From: Asticcacaulis solisilvae
Lineage (GTDB): Bacteria; Pseudomonadota; Alphaproteobacteria; Caulobacterales; Caulobacteraceae
Reading direction: 5' to 3'
NCBI RefSeq assembly: GCF_017875235.1
Contig: NZ_JAGGMI010000009.1
Coordinates: forward strand, 124,001-188,000
Length of the DNA: 64,000 nucleotides
Part shown: positions 50,237-59,258 of the stretch, piece by piece
How the letters are laid out: each line of letters opens with the position of its first letter
How positions within the stretch are numbered: the first letter of the stretch is position 1
Notes under the pieces: model-generated
What the model was told of the DNA's origin: nothing
The model's database searches: none
What the model saw: the letters and a program-made list of their open reading frames with translations, nothing else
Made by a program: the position numbers and the translations under genes

Positions 50237-51625
50237 ATGTCTAAGCGTTCAGGTGCCCTGTTTTGTCTCGGCCTGGCCTTGGTGACGGCCGTGCCCGCCC
50301 GCGCCAATGTGGACGGAGCCATGGACAATTTCTGGAACGACGCCATGTCCGCCACCAATGGCTCTGGCCCTTCGGTGTACCAGGGGCAGGCGGCCGGCTA
50401 CTACACACTCGGCAATTTCAGCTATCGCGCCCCCCAGATGAATACGCAGGTGGCCTCAGTCGGCATGCCGTCTGTGAAATCGGGATGCGGAGGTATCGAC
50501 ATCTACGGTGGGTCGTTCAGCTTCATCAATTCCGATCAGATCGTCGCCAGCATGAAGGCGATCGCCCAAAATGCGCTGGGCTTGCTGTTCCAGATGGCCG
50601 TCGATTCCTTGTCCGAACTGCTCGGTTCGAACATGAAGGATGCCTTCAAGAAGATGCAGGACCTCAACGGCGTCAACATCAACAGCTGCGAAGCGGCGCA
50701 AAACCTGGTCGCCGGCACCGTAAACCGCATTCAGGCGGCGCAATCGAAGGCCTGCACCGAGGTGGGCACGACGAGCGGACTATTCAGCGATTGGGCGAAG
50801 GCTAAGGAACAGTGTGGCGCAGGCGGGCAGGCGGAAACGACCGCGGCCTCGGCGCCGGCTGCCACTCGACCGGTCAACAGGAACGTGGCCTGGGAGGCGA
50901 TCCAGAAGCATCCGCTTTTCAAATCGGATACCGAACTTGCCCTCACCATGATGACGTTGACCGGAAGTGTGGTCATCACCGCCGAAAGTGGTGCCCCGCC
51001 CAGTGTGTTGGTCATACCGGCCGCTGCCAAGAATGACGGCATGATCACCAAGCTGCTCGATGGCGGCACGTTCCGCGTCCACGAATGCGCCAATACGGAA
51101 TGTACCAGGGTCAATCAGTTCGCACGTGAGATCACGTTGGAACCGTCCAAGAGCATCAAAAAGCGTGTTTCCGGCATGCTGCTCTCGATCGTGAACAAGA
51201 TCCGGACGCGCTCGGCGCTGACCGAGGAGGAGAAATCGTTCCTGGGTCTGGTGAGCCTGCCGGTCTACAAGATGGCCAGCGTCCAGGTCGCCTATCAGGG
51301 CAACTTCGCTTCCATCGAAATGGATCGGTATTCCGATGTCGTCGCTCTCGACCTCGTCCTGACCTGGATGTCGCAGAACATGGAGGAGATGACGAACGCC
51401 TCGCAGAACCTAGCCGGCGTCGATGAGCAATTGCTCCTGCAGTGGCAGGACAACGTTCAGGCCACCCGCCAAGAACTCTTCCACCGGCAGTCACTCGTGC
51501 AGGACCGCATCGTTGCGATGGAATCGATCATCGCCAAAACCCGTGAGGTCGAGAAGATCATTTTCGCCGAAGGCAATTCGCGCATCGCGCAGAGCCTGAT
51601 GTTCTCCAGCACCTTCAAGAACTAG
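50237..51625 (+). CDS. traH: TraH pilus assembly protein
   Basis: 462 residues from the ATG at 50237 (GGAGG upstream). Signal peptide, then GYYTLGNFSYRAPQMNTQVA and SVKSGCGGIDIYGGSFSFIN, strongly conserved in TraH. The C-terminal third is coiled-coil-like. It works with TraF, TraW, TraU and TrbC in the periplasm for pilus extension and retraction. Confidence 0.97.
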   Translation: MSKRSGALFCLGLALVTAVPARANVDGAMDNFWNDAMSATNGSGPSVYQGQAAGYYTLGNFSYRAPQMNTQVASVGMPSVKSGCGGIDIYGGSFSFINSDQIVASMKAIAQNALGLLFQMAVDSLSELLGSNMKDAFKKMQDLNGVNINSCEAAQNLVAGTVNRIQAAQSKACTEVGTTSGLFSDWAKAKEQCGAGGQAETTAASAPAATRPVNRNVAWEAIQKHPLFKSDTELALTMMTLTGSVVITAESGAPPSVLVIPAAAKNDGMITKLLDGGTFRVHECANTECTRVNQFAREITLEPSKSIKKRVSGMLLSIVNKIRTRSALTEEEKSFLGLVSLPVYKMASVQVAYQGNFASIEMDRYSDVVALDLVLTWMSQNMEEMTNASQNLAGVDEQLLLQWQDNVQATRQELFHRQSLVQDRIVAMESIIAKTREVEKIIFAEGNSRIAQSLMFSSTFKN

Positions 51626-51635
51626 GGGGCAGACA

Positions 51636-54575
51636 ATGTGGGAAGTTGCCGTCTACGGCGGGGGAGAGCTTTATCGCAGCATCTTCAACGCCGTCGCATT
51701 GATGACCAGCATGGACGCGGCCAGTTCCATGATTGCCTTGGCCATGATGCTCGGCCTGATTTTCGGCATCATCAAGGCCGTCTGGGACGTCAACATCGGA
51801 AAGATTCTGAAGTGGTACCTCATGTGCGCCGTCATTTATGGCGTACTTTGGGTGCCTAAGGTGACGGTCCAGGTCGTGGATCGTTTGAATCCGGCCGTGA
51901 CCTACGCCAATGTCGCCAATGTTCCGTTGGGGGTGGGTGTCACCGCGTCGCTTATCAGCCGGGTTGGGGATCGCGTCATCCAGCTGACGGAAACCGCGTT
52001 CTCGGATCCAGCTGACCTGCAGTACTCGACCTATGGCATGGTCTTCGGATCGAAACTGTATTCGCGGATCTCCGAGGCGCGGCCGATCGACCAACAGCTC
52101 TATGTGAACCTCAAGGCCTACATTCAGGACTGCGTATTCTACGACGTTCTCGATGGGACGATTGCGCCCGACACCCTCAGAAAGTCGAACAATCTATGGG
52201 CTTTGATATCCTCCAGCCCCAACCCCGCGCGCACCATGCTCTATTACACAGGCGGAACCAGCGAGATTAAGACTTGCAATGAGGTCGGCAACGGAGCTAC
52301 CGGCTTGCTCGCACCTCTCATCGCTGCCGATCTGACGAACGTGCAGAAGGTGATCCAGAAAAATGTCGACCCGTATGCGATTGAGTCGACCTTGACCACA
52401 CGCAACGCCGGCGCCAGCGGCGCAATGCTGACGGCCATGGGGGTTGCGTCGCAGAACTCGACCGATGTCCTTCGCCAGGCTGTTATCGCGAACATGCTGA
52501 AGGATGGATTGGGCAACAGCCCGACGACCTCGGACGCGTTAGCGAGTGCCCAGGCCGAAATCCAGACACATAACGCGCAGAAGCTTCTGGGCGTGATCGG
52601 GGAAAAAGCCGTGGTCAATCTGAAGATCCTGATCGATCTCCTGTTCATCGGCATCTTCCCGACGATTTTCCCGATTTTCCTGTTTCCTGATGTCGGCCCT
52701 CGCATGATCAAGGGCTACCTGTCCGGCTTTGTCTATCTCCAGCTTTGGGGCCCAATGTACGTCATTCTGCACAAGATCATGATGTTCAATGCGGTCAACC
52801 GCTCGGCCGAGGCAATGTACATTCCGGGGGCGGGCACAGAGCTCAACCTGATGAACCTCGATGCCGTGTCCAAAGCGAATGATGATGTCTGCGCGCTGGC
52901 CGGTTCAATGATGCTGATGATCCCTGTGATTGCGGGAATGCTCACTAAGGGCGCCATGGCTGTAGGCGCGCAAGGCGAAGCGTTGCTTAGCAATTTCCGA
53001 TCCGGTGCGGAATCCGCTGCTTCGTCGCAGACAACGGGGAACTTCAGCTACGGCAATGTCAGCCTCGACACGATGAGTTTCAACAACATCCACGGAAACC
53101 AGCAGGTGACCAGCGCGCGCTACGACCATGGTAACATGCGGACGGTCGATGGCTATGGCAATGAGACCTTCCACGGCGCCAATGGGTCGACCGGCATGGT
53201 AGCTAATATGTCGAAGATGGCGACGGGGTTGCTGTCGAACCAGGCATGGTCTGAAAGCCTTGGCAAGACGGGGCAGACCTACCAGGACACGGGAACAGGG
53301 CTACGTCACTCCGTGCAAGTCGGCAATTCGGTCGCGAAATCGCATATCAGCGAGGCCTTCTCCAACTGGGCCGAGGGCAAGGAATGGCGCAATTCCAACA
53401 ACACCGGCTACCAGGCACAGATTGGCAAAATGCTGTCCGTCGCTGACGAAGCCGTGAAATACCGCCAGACCCGGTACGGTGAAAGCGAGTCCGAGGCAAA
53501 GGCACAGATCGCCGCCGGCTCAATGGGGGTAGGGGCCGAAGGAAGCATCGGTACGGTCGGCGGGAAACTGAAGGGCGCCGATGCCAGCGCATCGATCACC
53601 GCGAATGCGTCCAAAACCGGCCAGACGACAGGCACGGAATCGAAGTCAAGCGGCCGCGACGCGGGTCTTGATCAACGCTTCAATCAGACGGTCAGCGATA
53701 CGTTCCAAAGCATTGCCACTGACCAGGCACAGAAGTCCTATTCGACTTACAAGTCGTCAGGGAAGGGGGGCCGCGACGTTAACGCCACGACGTGGACCAG
53801 CACGCGCTCGATTTCCGACACGGCTGACGCGTACCAGAACGCTGGAAAACGGCTCAGCGAGGAGCGCTCCAATGTGCAGTCAAACAGTCAGTCGATTTCC
53901 TCCGATGAGACCCGAGCCTTTTACGACTGGTTGGTCAACACGAAGGGAATAGACCGTATGGCGGCGAGCGAGATCGCTGCCGGCGTCACGCCGGAAGCAC
54001 TGCAAACGGGCCGAGCCCTTGGCGTCGAATATTTCGACTGGAAAGCGGTTGCGCTTGGCGACAGCAGTTTGCGTGCCGACTGGAGCAGCACCCCCGCGCC
54101 AAAAGCGGTCGACACCGATGAGATTGCTCGAGATCTGCGGCGAGCGGATACCCTTGATGACCGTAACACGTCGAATGCAGGCGAAATCGTCATGCCGGCT
54201 GCGGACCCAGGTCGCGCTAGCCGACGCCGGCCAGCCAAATCACGGAAGAAAGAGACGGGTCCAGCAAACGACGGCGCCTCCGGTGCCGAGAACCCTGAGG
54301 GGCAAGCTGACCTGTCTTGGTCGAACGTAGCTCACAACGTTGATAGCGTGATGGCAAACCGCGGTCAGGAGATTCGCAGCGGTCGCTGGGGGGTTGATTC
54401 TGAATTCGACCGCCTCCAAGGCCAGGACATCGACACAAAGCAGTATGCGACTGACAACATGATGGAAACGGCGGACAAAGTCGCAAATTCACCACTCGGC
54501 TATGCCGTACCCGGCATGGGTCCGGCAACGGCCATACGCAGAGCGGCCAGATCTACGAAAAAGAAAGGAGAATAG
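51636..54575 (+). CDS. traG: TraG mating-pair stabilisation/assembly protein
   Basis: 979 residues. The N-terminal TraG domain has several membrane helices (SMIALAMMLGLIFGIIKAVW, LLFIGIFPTIFPIFLF, MLMIPVIAGMLTKGAMAVG) over about 430 residues. The C-terminal half is polar, with Gly/Ser-rich low-complexity sequence, and probably reaches the periplasm; in F this part contacts TraN and takes part in entry exclusion with TraS. Last gene of the operon. Confidence 0.95.
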   Translation: MWEVAVYGGGELYRSIFNAVALMTSMDAASSMIALAMMLGLIFGIIKAVWDVNIGKILKWYLMCAVIYGVLWVPKVTVQVVDRLNPAVTYANVANVPLGVGVTASLISRVGDRVIQLTETAFSDPADLQYSTYGMVFGSKLYSRISEARPIDQQLYVNLKAYIQDCVFYDVLDGTIAPDTLRKSNNLWALISSSPNPARTMLYYTGGTSEIKTCNEVGNGATGLLAPLIAADLTNVQKVIQKNVDPYAIESTLTTRNAGASGAMLTAMGVASQNSTDVLRQAVIANMLKDGLGNSPTTSDALASAQAEIQTHNAQKLLGVIGEKAVVNLKILIDLLFIGIFPTIFPIFLFPDVGPRMIKGYLSGFVYLQLWGPMYVILHKIMMFNAVNRSAEAMYIPGAGTELNLMNLDAVSKANDDVCALAGSMMLMIPVIAGMLTKGAMAVGAQGEALLSNFRSGAESAASSQTTGNFSYGNVSLDTMSFNNIHGNQQVTSARYDHGNMRTVDGYGNETFHGANGSTGMVANMSKMATGLLSNQAWSESLGKTGQTYQDTGTGLRHSVQVGNSVAKSHISEAFSNWAEGKEWRNSNNTGYQAQIGKMLSVADEAVKYRQTRYGESESEAKAQIAAGSMGVGAEGSIGTVGGKLKGADASASITANASKTGQTTGTESKSSGRDAGLDQRFNQTVSDTFQSIATDQAQKSYSTYKSSGKGGRDVNATTWTSTRSISDTADAYQNAGKRLSEERSNVQSNSQSISSDETRAFYDWLVNTKGIDRMAASEIAAGVTPEALQTGRALGVEYFDWKAVALGDSSLRADWSSTPAPKAVDTDEIARDLRRADTLDDRNTSNAGEIVMPAADPGRASRRRPAKSRKKETGPANDGASGAENPEGQADLSWSNVAHNVDSVMANRGQEIRSGRWGVDSEFDRLQGQDIDTKQYATDNMMETADKVANSPLGYAVPGMGPATAIRRAARSTKKKGE

Positions 54576-54586
54576 TCGATGGTTGT

Positions 54587-54940
54587 CTATAGTTTCCGGA
54601 ACAGGCCCCAAAAATGGTAGGCCCCGGCCAATAGACCAAGCGGGATCAATGCCAGGAGAGGAAGGCCAGCCATATGTTCGCTCGCATGGCTTGGGTTCCT
54701 CACTAAATAATCCAGCCCGAACAATAGAGCGCCTACTGCAAGCCCGGCCATCACCATCGCAATTGTGCGGTAAGAGTTCTTGTAGGCCTTGAAAGTATGC
54801 GTCAGATGGAAACTCCCAAGCTTCGCTAGATTGGCTTTCGCTTCCGGAGTGAGCTCCGGCTCATCTGTACGATTGGCCGCCATTTCATTGAGCATTTTTA
54901 TGGCTTCGGGGGACAGCTCCGGCTTTTCCGAATTCGACAT
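54587..54940 (-). CDS. Small two-helix membrane protein after traG
   Basis: 117 residues, GGGAG eight bases before the ATG at 54940. The N-terminal cytoplasmic part contains a repeated motif, ELSPEAIKMLNEMA and ELTPEAKANLAKLG, each a short helix. Two membrane helices follow (TIAMVMAGLAVGALLFGLDY and LPLLALIPLGLLAGAYHFWG). It converges on traG with 11 bp between stops. The place after traG is where F has the entry-exclusion gene traS, which also encodes a small inner-membrane protein; this role is only a hypothesis. Confidence 0.6.
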   Translation of the reverse strand: MSNSEKPELSPEAIKMLNEMAANRTDEPELTPEAKANLAKLGSFHLTHTFKAYKNSYRTIAMVMAGLAVGALLFGLDYLVRNPSHASEHMAGLPLLALIPLGLLAGAYHFWGLFRKL

Positions 54941-55108
54941 CTGAGCGCTCCCTGACCATCTCGTCTTTGGTCATATAACCGCATTATGGATGCAATTCAA
55001 GAGCGAGCGCAAACGTGATCAATCACCGCTTGACATGGATATTCCCAAGCGATTATCGATATTTACAGTGTTTCACGATTTATGCTCGCATACGTGGAGA
55101 GGTGGGGA

Positions 55109-55531
55109 ATGGAATGGTTCGAATTACTCAGCAATGAGGATCTCAAGCCCAAGGTCGAAGTCACTGGATCAGGTGACCGGCTATCGATTAAAATCGGCAG
55201 AACGATAGTCGATCAACTTAGCTGGGCGCCTGGTCCGGCCAGGCTGCAGTTTGCTGAAGAGAGGGGGCGGACGTTTGTCCGCATCGTCAGAGACGATACG
55301 GCAGATTGGCACCTTCAATCTGCTGGCAAGGGGGGCGGCCTGACGATCGATGCCGTTCAACTGGCGCCGTCAGTTGCATTCGAGTGCACAATGTGCGTTT
55401 GCGACGTCGAGACATCCGGATCCGCTATAATTAGCCTGCCGATAGGCTATGCGTTAGCATCTCAGGACATGCTCAAACGCCGGAAAGCTGGCAAGGCATC
55501 GGGTACAAAAAGTAGTTCCATTGCCGCATAA
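55109..55531 (+). CDS. Hypothetical beta-rich protein
   Basis: 140 residues from the ATG at 55109 with a G-rich leader (GGTGGGGA) too close to be an ideal ribosome site; 55082 is an alternative start. It is strand-rich (KVEVTGSGDRLSIKIGRTIV, RTFVRIVRDDTADWHLQSAG) with a basic, Ser-rich tail. No family is recognised. The inverted repeat GTTGCAT...ATGCAAC (55540-55561) just after the stop may end transcription, though no T run follows. Confidence 0.5.
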   Translation: MEWFELLSNEDLKPKVEVTGSGDRLSIKIGRTIVDQLSWAPGPARLQFAEERGRTFVRIVRDDTADWHLQSAGKGGGLTIDAVQLAPSVAFECTMCVCDVETSGSAIISLPIGYALASQDMLKRRKAGKASGTKSSSIAA

Positions 55532-55670
55532 ACCCATAAGTTGCATTTGAAATCATGCAACGGGTGCACGAAACATTTTGCCACCTGTTTGATTGTTATT
55601 CACAACGCCGCCTCGGGGCGAGTGAAGATGTAACAAGATGTAAATTGGCAGCAATTTTCGAGATAAGTTT

Positions 55671-56102
55671 ATGACTGAGCGACTCGACGTTTCCAAACTC
55701 ACTAAACATGAAGTGGCGGTTGACCATATTCATAAAATTGTTCAGCTGAGATTCCCAAACCTTAATCCCAATATCAATGTTCCACAGATTATCCTGGAGA
55801 ACTTTCAGGCACTTGAGGAGCCTTGGGATTACGATCTTCTGTCGGACATGTCGGAGTTCGATGGCTTCGTGCCTTGGGAGCACCTAGAAGCATTTGCGGA
55901 CACTTGGGCCGATCTCGTCCAGCGCAAGGATGACGGACGCGGCGTGGCGATTTTTTCTGTGAATCCTTTGATCCATGAACGATTGGACGGCTACCAGGAA
56001 CTATGGCCAGGACGGGAGTTCAGGATCGTGACAAGTCTGGAAGCCGGCCGGGAATGGCTGATCGATCGTCGGCGCCACCAAATGCGCCAAGCGGCGGAAT
56101 AA
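55671..56102 (+). CDS. Hypothetical protein upstream of a thioesterase gene
   Basis: 143 residues beginning MTERLDVSKLTKHEVAVDHI. It has an alternating strand-helix plan (WEHLEAFADTWADLVQRKDD, GVAIFSVNPLIHERLDGYQE, FRIVTSLEAGREWLIDRRRH) that recalls small STAS-like folds, without certainty. It lies 21 bp before the thioesterase gene on the same strand, so they are probably co-transcribed. Confidence 0.6.
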   Translation: MTERLDVSKLTKHEVAVDHIHKIVQLRFPNLNPNINVPQIILENFQALEEPWDYDLLSDMSEFDGFVPWEHLEAFADTWADLVQRKDDGRGVAIFSVNPLIHERLDGYQELWPGREFRIVTSLEAGREWLIDRRRHQMRQAAE

Positions 56103-56123
56103 CTGTATAGGAAGACTGAAAAG

Positions 56124-56510
56124 ATGCGTGTATCGCAGGCCGATAGTCCGGTCATGTTCGCCAGGGCGGACAGGGTTCGTTACAACGAAGTCGATATGCA
56201 CGGCGGCGTCAACAACCCGATCTATTTGGTGTGGACGCAGGACGCTCGCCTGGACTTCCTCCGGTCGCGTGGCGTGGATCCTAATATCTACCTGCCCGTG
56301 GTGATGGAGGCGCATATTGTCTACAAGAATTTCCTCACTGCGGACGATGAGTACCGTATCGACCTCCGGGTCACGCGCGAGAAGCTTAATCACCAATTCT
56401 TGGCGGACATCGTGAACCTCAAAACGGGCAAGACGGCTGCCATCGTTGATCAACGGATCGTTTTCTTTAAAGATAAAAAGCCGAGCCGAGATAACATCCT
56501 GTCTCTTTGA
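56124..56510 (+). CDS. Hotdog-fold thioesterase (4HBT-like)
   Basis: 128 residues. RVRYNEVDMHGGVNNPIYLV is the conserved active-site region of 4-hydroxybenzoyl-CoA-type thioesterases (usually an Asp before xxGHVNN; here VDMHGGVNN), followed by the long helix TQDARLDFLRSRGVD. The rest has the hotdog strands (MEAHIVYKNFLTADDEYRID, TAAIVDQRIVFF). The substrate is probably an acyl-CoA, not defined. An unusual cargo for a plasmid transfer region. Confidence 0.8.
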   Translation: MRVSQADSPVMFARADRVRYNEVDMHGGVNNPIYLVWTQDARLDFLRSRGVDPNIYLPVVMEAHIVYKNFLTADDEYRIDLRVTREKLNHQFLADIVNLKTGKTAAIVDQRIVFFKDKKPSRDNILSL

Positions 56511-56581
56511 TTGCGAACGGTAGCAGACCGAATCGCCGTTGCGCCTCATCGGCGGCCGTCGCCATGTGATAGATGTGGCGC

Positions 56582-56845
56582 TCACGTGTCGGGGCTAGAT
56601 TGGTCATCCGGCGCCATCAGCTCGACGGCTGCTTCATAACCAGCAGCAAATGCCTCCGCAGGATCCTTGATGTCACGTGCAACGACGTACATCAGATAAG
56701 CCATGCCGGCTGCGGAAGGCGACATCACGCCATTTGGATCCTGATAGATAAAGCCCAGGCGCAGACATTCGTCCATGCCGCCCATGCGTCGGATGAGGGC
56801 GTTCAGGGTTCTGCCGGTTTCGAAGTCGATCGCGTTTTCGGCCAT
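56582..56845 (-). CDS. Small hypothetical protein
   Basis: 87 residues from the ATG at 56845, beginning MAENAIDFETGRTLNALIRR. It is helical throughout (MDECLRLGF, GMAYLMYVVARDIKDPAEAF, AAGYEAAVELM) with an acidic end. No family is recognised. Isolated on the minus strand, and its start lacks a clear ribosome site. Confidence 0.45.
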   Translation of the reverse strand: MAENAIDFETGRTLNALIRRMGGMDECLRLGFIYQDPNGVMSPSAAGMAYLMYVVARDIKDPAEAFAAGYEAAVELMAPDDQSSPDT

Positions 56846-56941
56846 GGCCCATCGTATCACAAGTTTGCGAAAAGAGATGCCGGCGTTGTCACGGCTCTCA
56901 ACCCGACTGAAATTTTACGAGGCACCGGTTACCGTCTTGCG

Positions 56942-57313
56942 ATGAGCGCCGCGAAAATGCGCGTGTCCCCTGTGGCAGAAGCCGTTCCAGCCCAGGATTT
57001 TTCAATGACCATCATGCCCGCCCAGTTGGTCGTCGCGGACGACGACAAAGCCATTCTGCTCACGCTCGACGAATACAGGCGCCACGAATTGACAAGAGAG
57101 GAAGCCAAAGGCGATCTACGGATGCTCTTTGACGACCACCCGGACGAATCCTTGTCTCGGGCGCTCCTCAAATATCTGGATGGCATGCTGAGCCGTGTCG
57201 CATGCGACGAAATCTCGAACGAGACGGCCGCGGCTGACATCCACCAGATGATTGCTGCCGTGGTGGCGAACGATCCGAGCGCGGAATGCCTGGCGCAACT
57301 GAACAGGGACTGA
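56942..57313 (+). CDS. Hypothetical protein, partner of the DUF1810 gene
   Basis: 123 residues from the ATG at 56942; a later start at 57005 is possible. It has LVVADDDKAILLTLDEYRRH near the middle, similar in feel to the strand-helix of Phd/YefM antitoxins, then an acidic helical C-terminus (ISNETAAADIHQMIAAVVAN). It ends 6 bp before the DUF1810 gene. A regulatory or antitoxin role is a guess. Confidence 0.5.
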   Translation: MSAAKMRVSPVAEAVPAQDFSMTIMPAQLVVADDDKAILLTLDEYRRHELTREEAKGDLRMLFDDHPDESLSRALLKYLDGMLSRVACDEISNETAAADIHQMIAAVVANDPSAECLAQLNRD

Positions 57314-57319
57314 CGCGCC

Positions 57320-57757
57320 ATGCCGGCGGATGACCCCTTCAACCTCCAACGCTTTGTCGATGCGCAGGCGTCATCGTATCGCGAAGCGCTGGCAGAGATT
57401 ACGGCGGGCGCCAAGCGAAGCCACTGGATGTGGTTCGTCTTCCCCCAGTTGAGAGGCCTGGGCCGTTCCTCGACGGCGCAGCACTACGGCTTGGTTTCCC
57501 TGGATGAGGCCAAGGCCTATCTGGCGCATCCTGTCCTCGGTCAGCACCTGCAAGAGATAACGCTGGCTGCGCTCGATGCCCCTGCGACATCCCTGAATGT
57601 CTTGTTTGGTTCACCAGACGATTTGAAATTCAAATCGTCTATGACGCTATTCGAGAAGGCGGCGGATTATTCGGGCAGCATTTACGCGCAGGCTTTGGAC
57701 CGCTGGTGCCAAGGCGAGCGCGATCAGACAACGCTGGATCTGTTGGCGGCAGGTTGA
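57320..57757 (+). CDS. DUF1810 protein
   Basis: 145 residues, nearly all DUF1810: FVDAQASSYREALAEITAGA, KRSHWMWFVFPQLRGLGRSS, then YGLVSLDEAKAYLAHPVLGQ and FGSPDDLKFKSSMTLFEKAA. The strongly conserved SHWMWFVFPQ suggests a catalytic or ligand site, but no biochemical role is established to my knowledge. It converges directly on the SRAP gene that ends at 57758. Confidence 0.9.
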   Translation: MPADDPFNLQRFVDAQASSYREALAEITAGAKRSHWMWFVFPQLRGLGRSSTAQHYGLVSLDEAKAYLAHPVLGQHLQEITLAALDAPATSLNVLFGSPDDLKFKSSMTLFEKAADYSGSIYAQALDRWCQGERDQTTLDLLAAG

Positions 57758-58501
57758 TCAGAAAAGGCTACCCTGTGCGGGAGGCTCTTGCACAGGCACG
57801 GGCTCTTCAGGGGTTTTTTCTGCTCTCGGCGATTCGAATGGCATGCCTGGAGCGTCGGTTTTACGGCCGCGCCCGACTATCTTGAGCGACCCATCAGGCA
57901 GCTTCTTCTGCATTTTCTTCGCTTCCTTCCAAGGAAGGGTCATCCAGGCATCGACCTCTTCGGGCGTGCGCAGGATTACCGGCATGGCCTTGGGATGTAT
58001 AGCGTAGACTTCCGTATTCGCATCCGTGGTCATAAAGGCATAGAGGTCGTTGGTTGTCAGTCCTTCCTTCACTGCGCGCACGGACGTGAATTGTGGTGTC
58101 CAAAAGCCGGCGAAGAAGAAAAGCGGCCGGTCTTCGCCCAGGGCAAACCAGTGATTGATCTTGGTCCCGCTTGCCTGATCGGGCTCGGCAAAAGAGGTCA
58201 CAGGCACGACGCATCGGTTTTCGACCTCGAGAAACTGCTGCCAGTGCGAGATCCAGGCTCGGCGCACATTCGTCGTGCCTTTGTCGTAATTACCTATGAT
58301 TTTCTCGGGCGGTGTCGGCAGACCCCAACGCACCATGGCGAGTTCGCGGCCCTCGGCCGTGTTCCGGACGACCGGCGCCATTTTGTCGGGGAACACTCCG
58401 TCAATTTGCGGGAGGTTGCCCGCATTGGTCGCGATTTTCAGGAACTTCGAAAACGCCCGTATGGCTTCCTGGTTGGACATCATCGAGTAGAGATTACACA
58501 T
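57758..58501 (-). CDS. SRAP-domain protein 1 (YedK/HMCES family)
   Basis: 247 residues from the ATG at 58501, so that Cys2 becomes the N-terminal catalytic residue (MCNLYS). The other active-site parts are visible: NVRRAWIS (Asn/Arg), CVVPVTSFAEPD (Glu) and YAIHPKAMPVIL (His). SRAP proteins form a covalent thiazolidine link with abasic sites in single-stranded DNA and shield them from breakage. The C-terminal 50 residues are a Pro-rich tail. One of three SRAP genes within 3.2 kb. Confidence 0.93.
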   Translation of the reverse strand: MCNLYSMMSNQEAIRAFSKFLKIATNAGNLPQIDGVFPDKMAPVVRNTAEGRELAMVRWGLPTPPEKIIGNYDKGTTNVRRAWISHWQQFLEVENRCVVPVTSFAEPDQASGTKINHWFALGEDRPLFFFAGFWTPQFTSVRAVKEGLTTNDLYAFMTTDANTEVYAIHPKAMPVILRTPEEVDAWMTLPWKEAKKMQKKLPDGSLKIVGRGRKTDAPGMPFESPRAEKTPEEPVPVQEPPAQGSLF

Positions 58502-58683
58502 CGCGATCCTCGTAACTTCACAGGCCAATCAAAGCGCAAAAGACTGATTAGGCAAAGAGAATAGTTTGGCGGGCGCTTGATATTGGCAGGAGGCTTTGCT
58601 GCTTCAAAGGTCCGATAGGTGGCAGCGATTTGAGCGGCTAGGCCTTGCTCCGAGCATAGTGACCTGTTGATCGATCGCTGTTG

Positions 58684-59256
58684 ATGTTCTATATTTGTTC
58701 CTGTATCGATACTCTGAGAACGGATATGGACACAAGGGTTGCACCCGTACTGGTGAAGAACGGACAGGGGCAAAACGTCGTCAAGGAGATGCGTTTCGGC
58801 CTGATACCCGCGCATTATGCGGGCTTCGCGTCGGCGTGGACGGCATCGACTACGCACGCGCGGCTCGAAACGGTTGCGACCCTCGACTCCTTCAAGAATG
58901 CCTGGGCGAGGAAACGACGGGTTATCTTTCCCCTGGAGCATTTCGTCGAAAAAACGAAGGCGAGGGCGGATTTGTTCGGAACATCGCGCGGCATGGTGCG
59001 CGTGGCGATCAAGCGCGCGGATGACAAGCCATTTGGTGTCGCAGGCATTTGGGACTATGCGCGCTATGCTGCCGAAGGTCCGATCCTGTCGGCGGCCATG
59101 CTGACCCGCGCCCCGGGCAAGCGCATGCAGGAAATCCATGATCGTGAACCGGTCGTGTTGGAACCGGAGGATTTTGAGGCGTGGCTGGGGGGCGCCGATC
59201 TCGAACTGGAAACGCCGTGGGGAGACGACGCGTTCCAGATCAGCCGCGCGGCGTAA
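58684..59256 (+). CDS. SRAP-like protein 2, divergent active site
   Basis: 190 residues from the ATG at 58684 (MFYICSC). The SRAP frame is recognisable: MRFGLIPAHY, THARLETVATLDSFKNAWAR, RRVIFPLEHFVEKTK and EIHDREPVVLEPEDF. Cys is not at position 2 but at 5 and 7, and the usual Asn before A-R-x-E is replaced (THARLE). It may lack cross-linking activity or use another residue. Transcribed divergently from SRAP 1, 182 bp apart. Confidence 0.8.
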   Translation: MFYICSCIDTLRTDMDTRVAPVLVKNGQGQNVVKEMRFGLIPAHYAGFASAWTASTTHARLETVATLDSFKNAWARKRRVIFPLEHFVEKTKARADLFGTSRGMVRVAIKRADDKPFGVAGIWDYARYAAEGPILSAAMLTRAPGKRMQEIHDREPVVLEPEDFEAWLGGADLELETPWGDDAFQISRAA

Positions 59257-59258
59257 CC

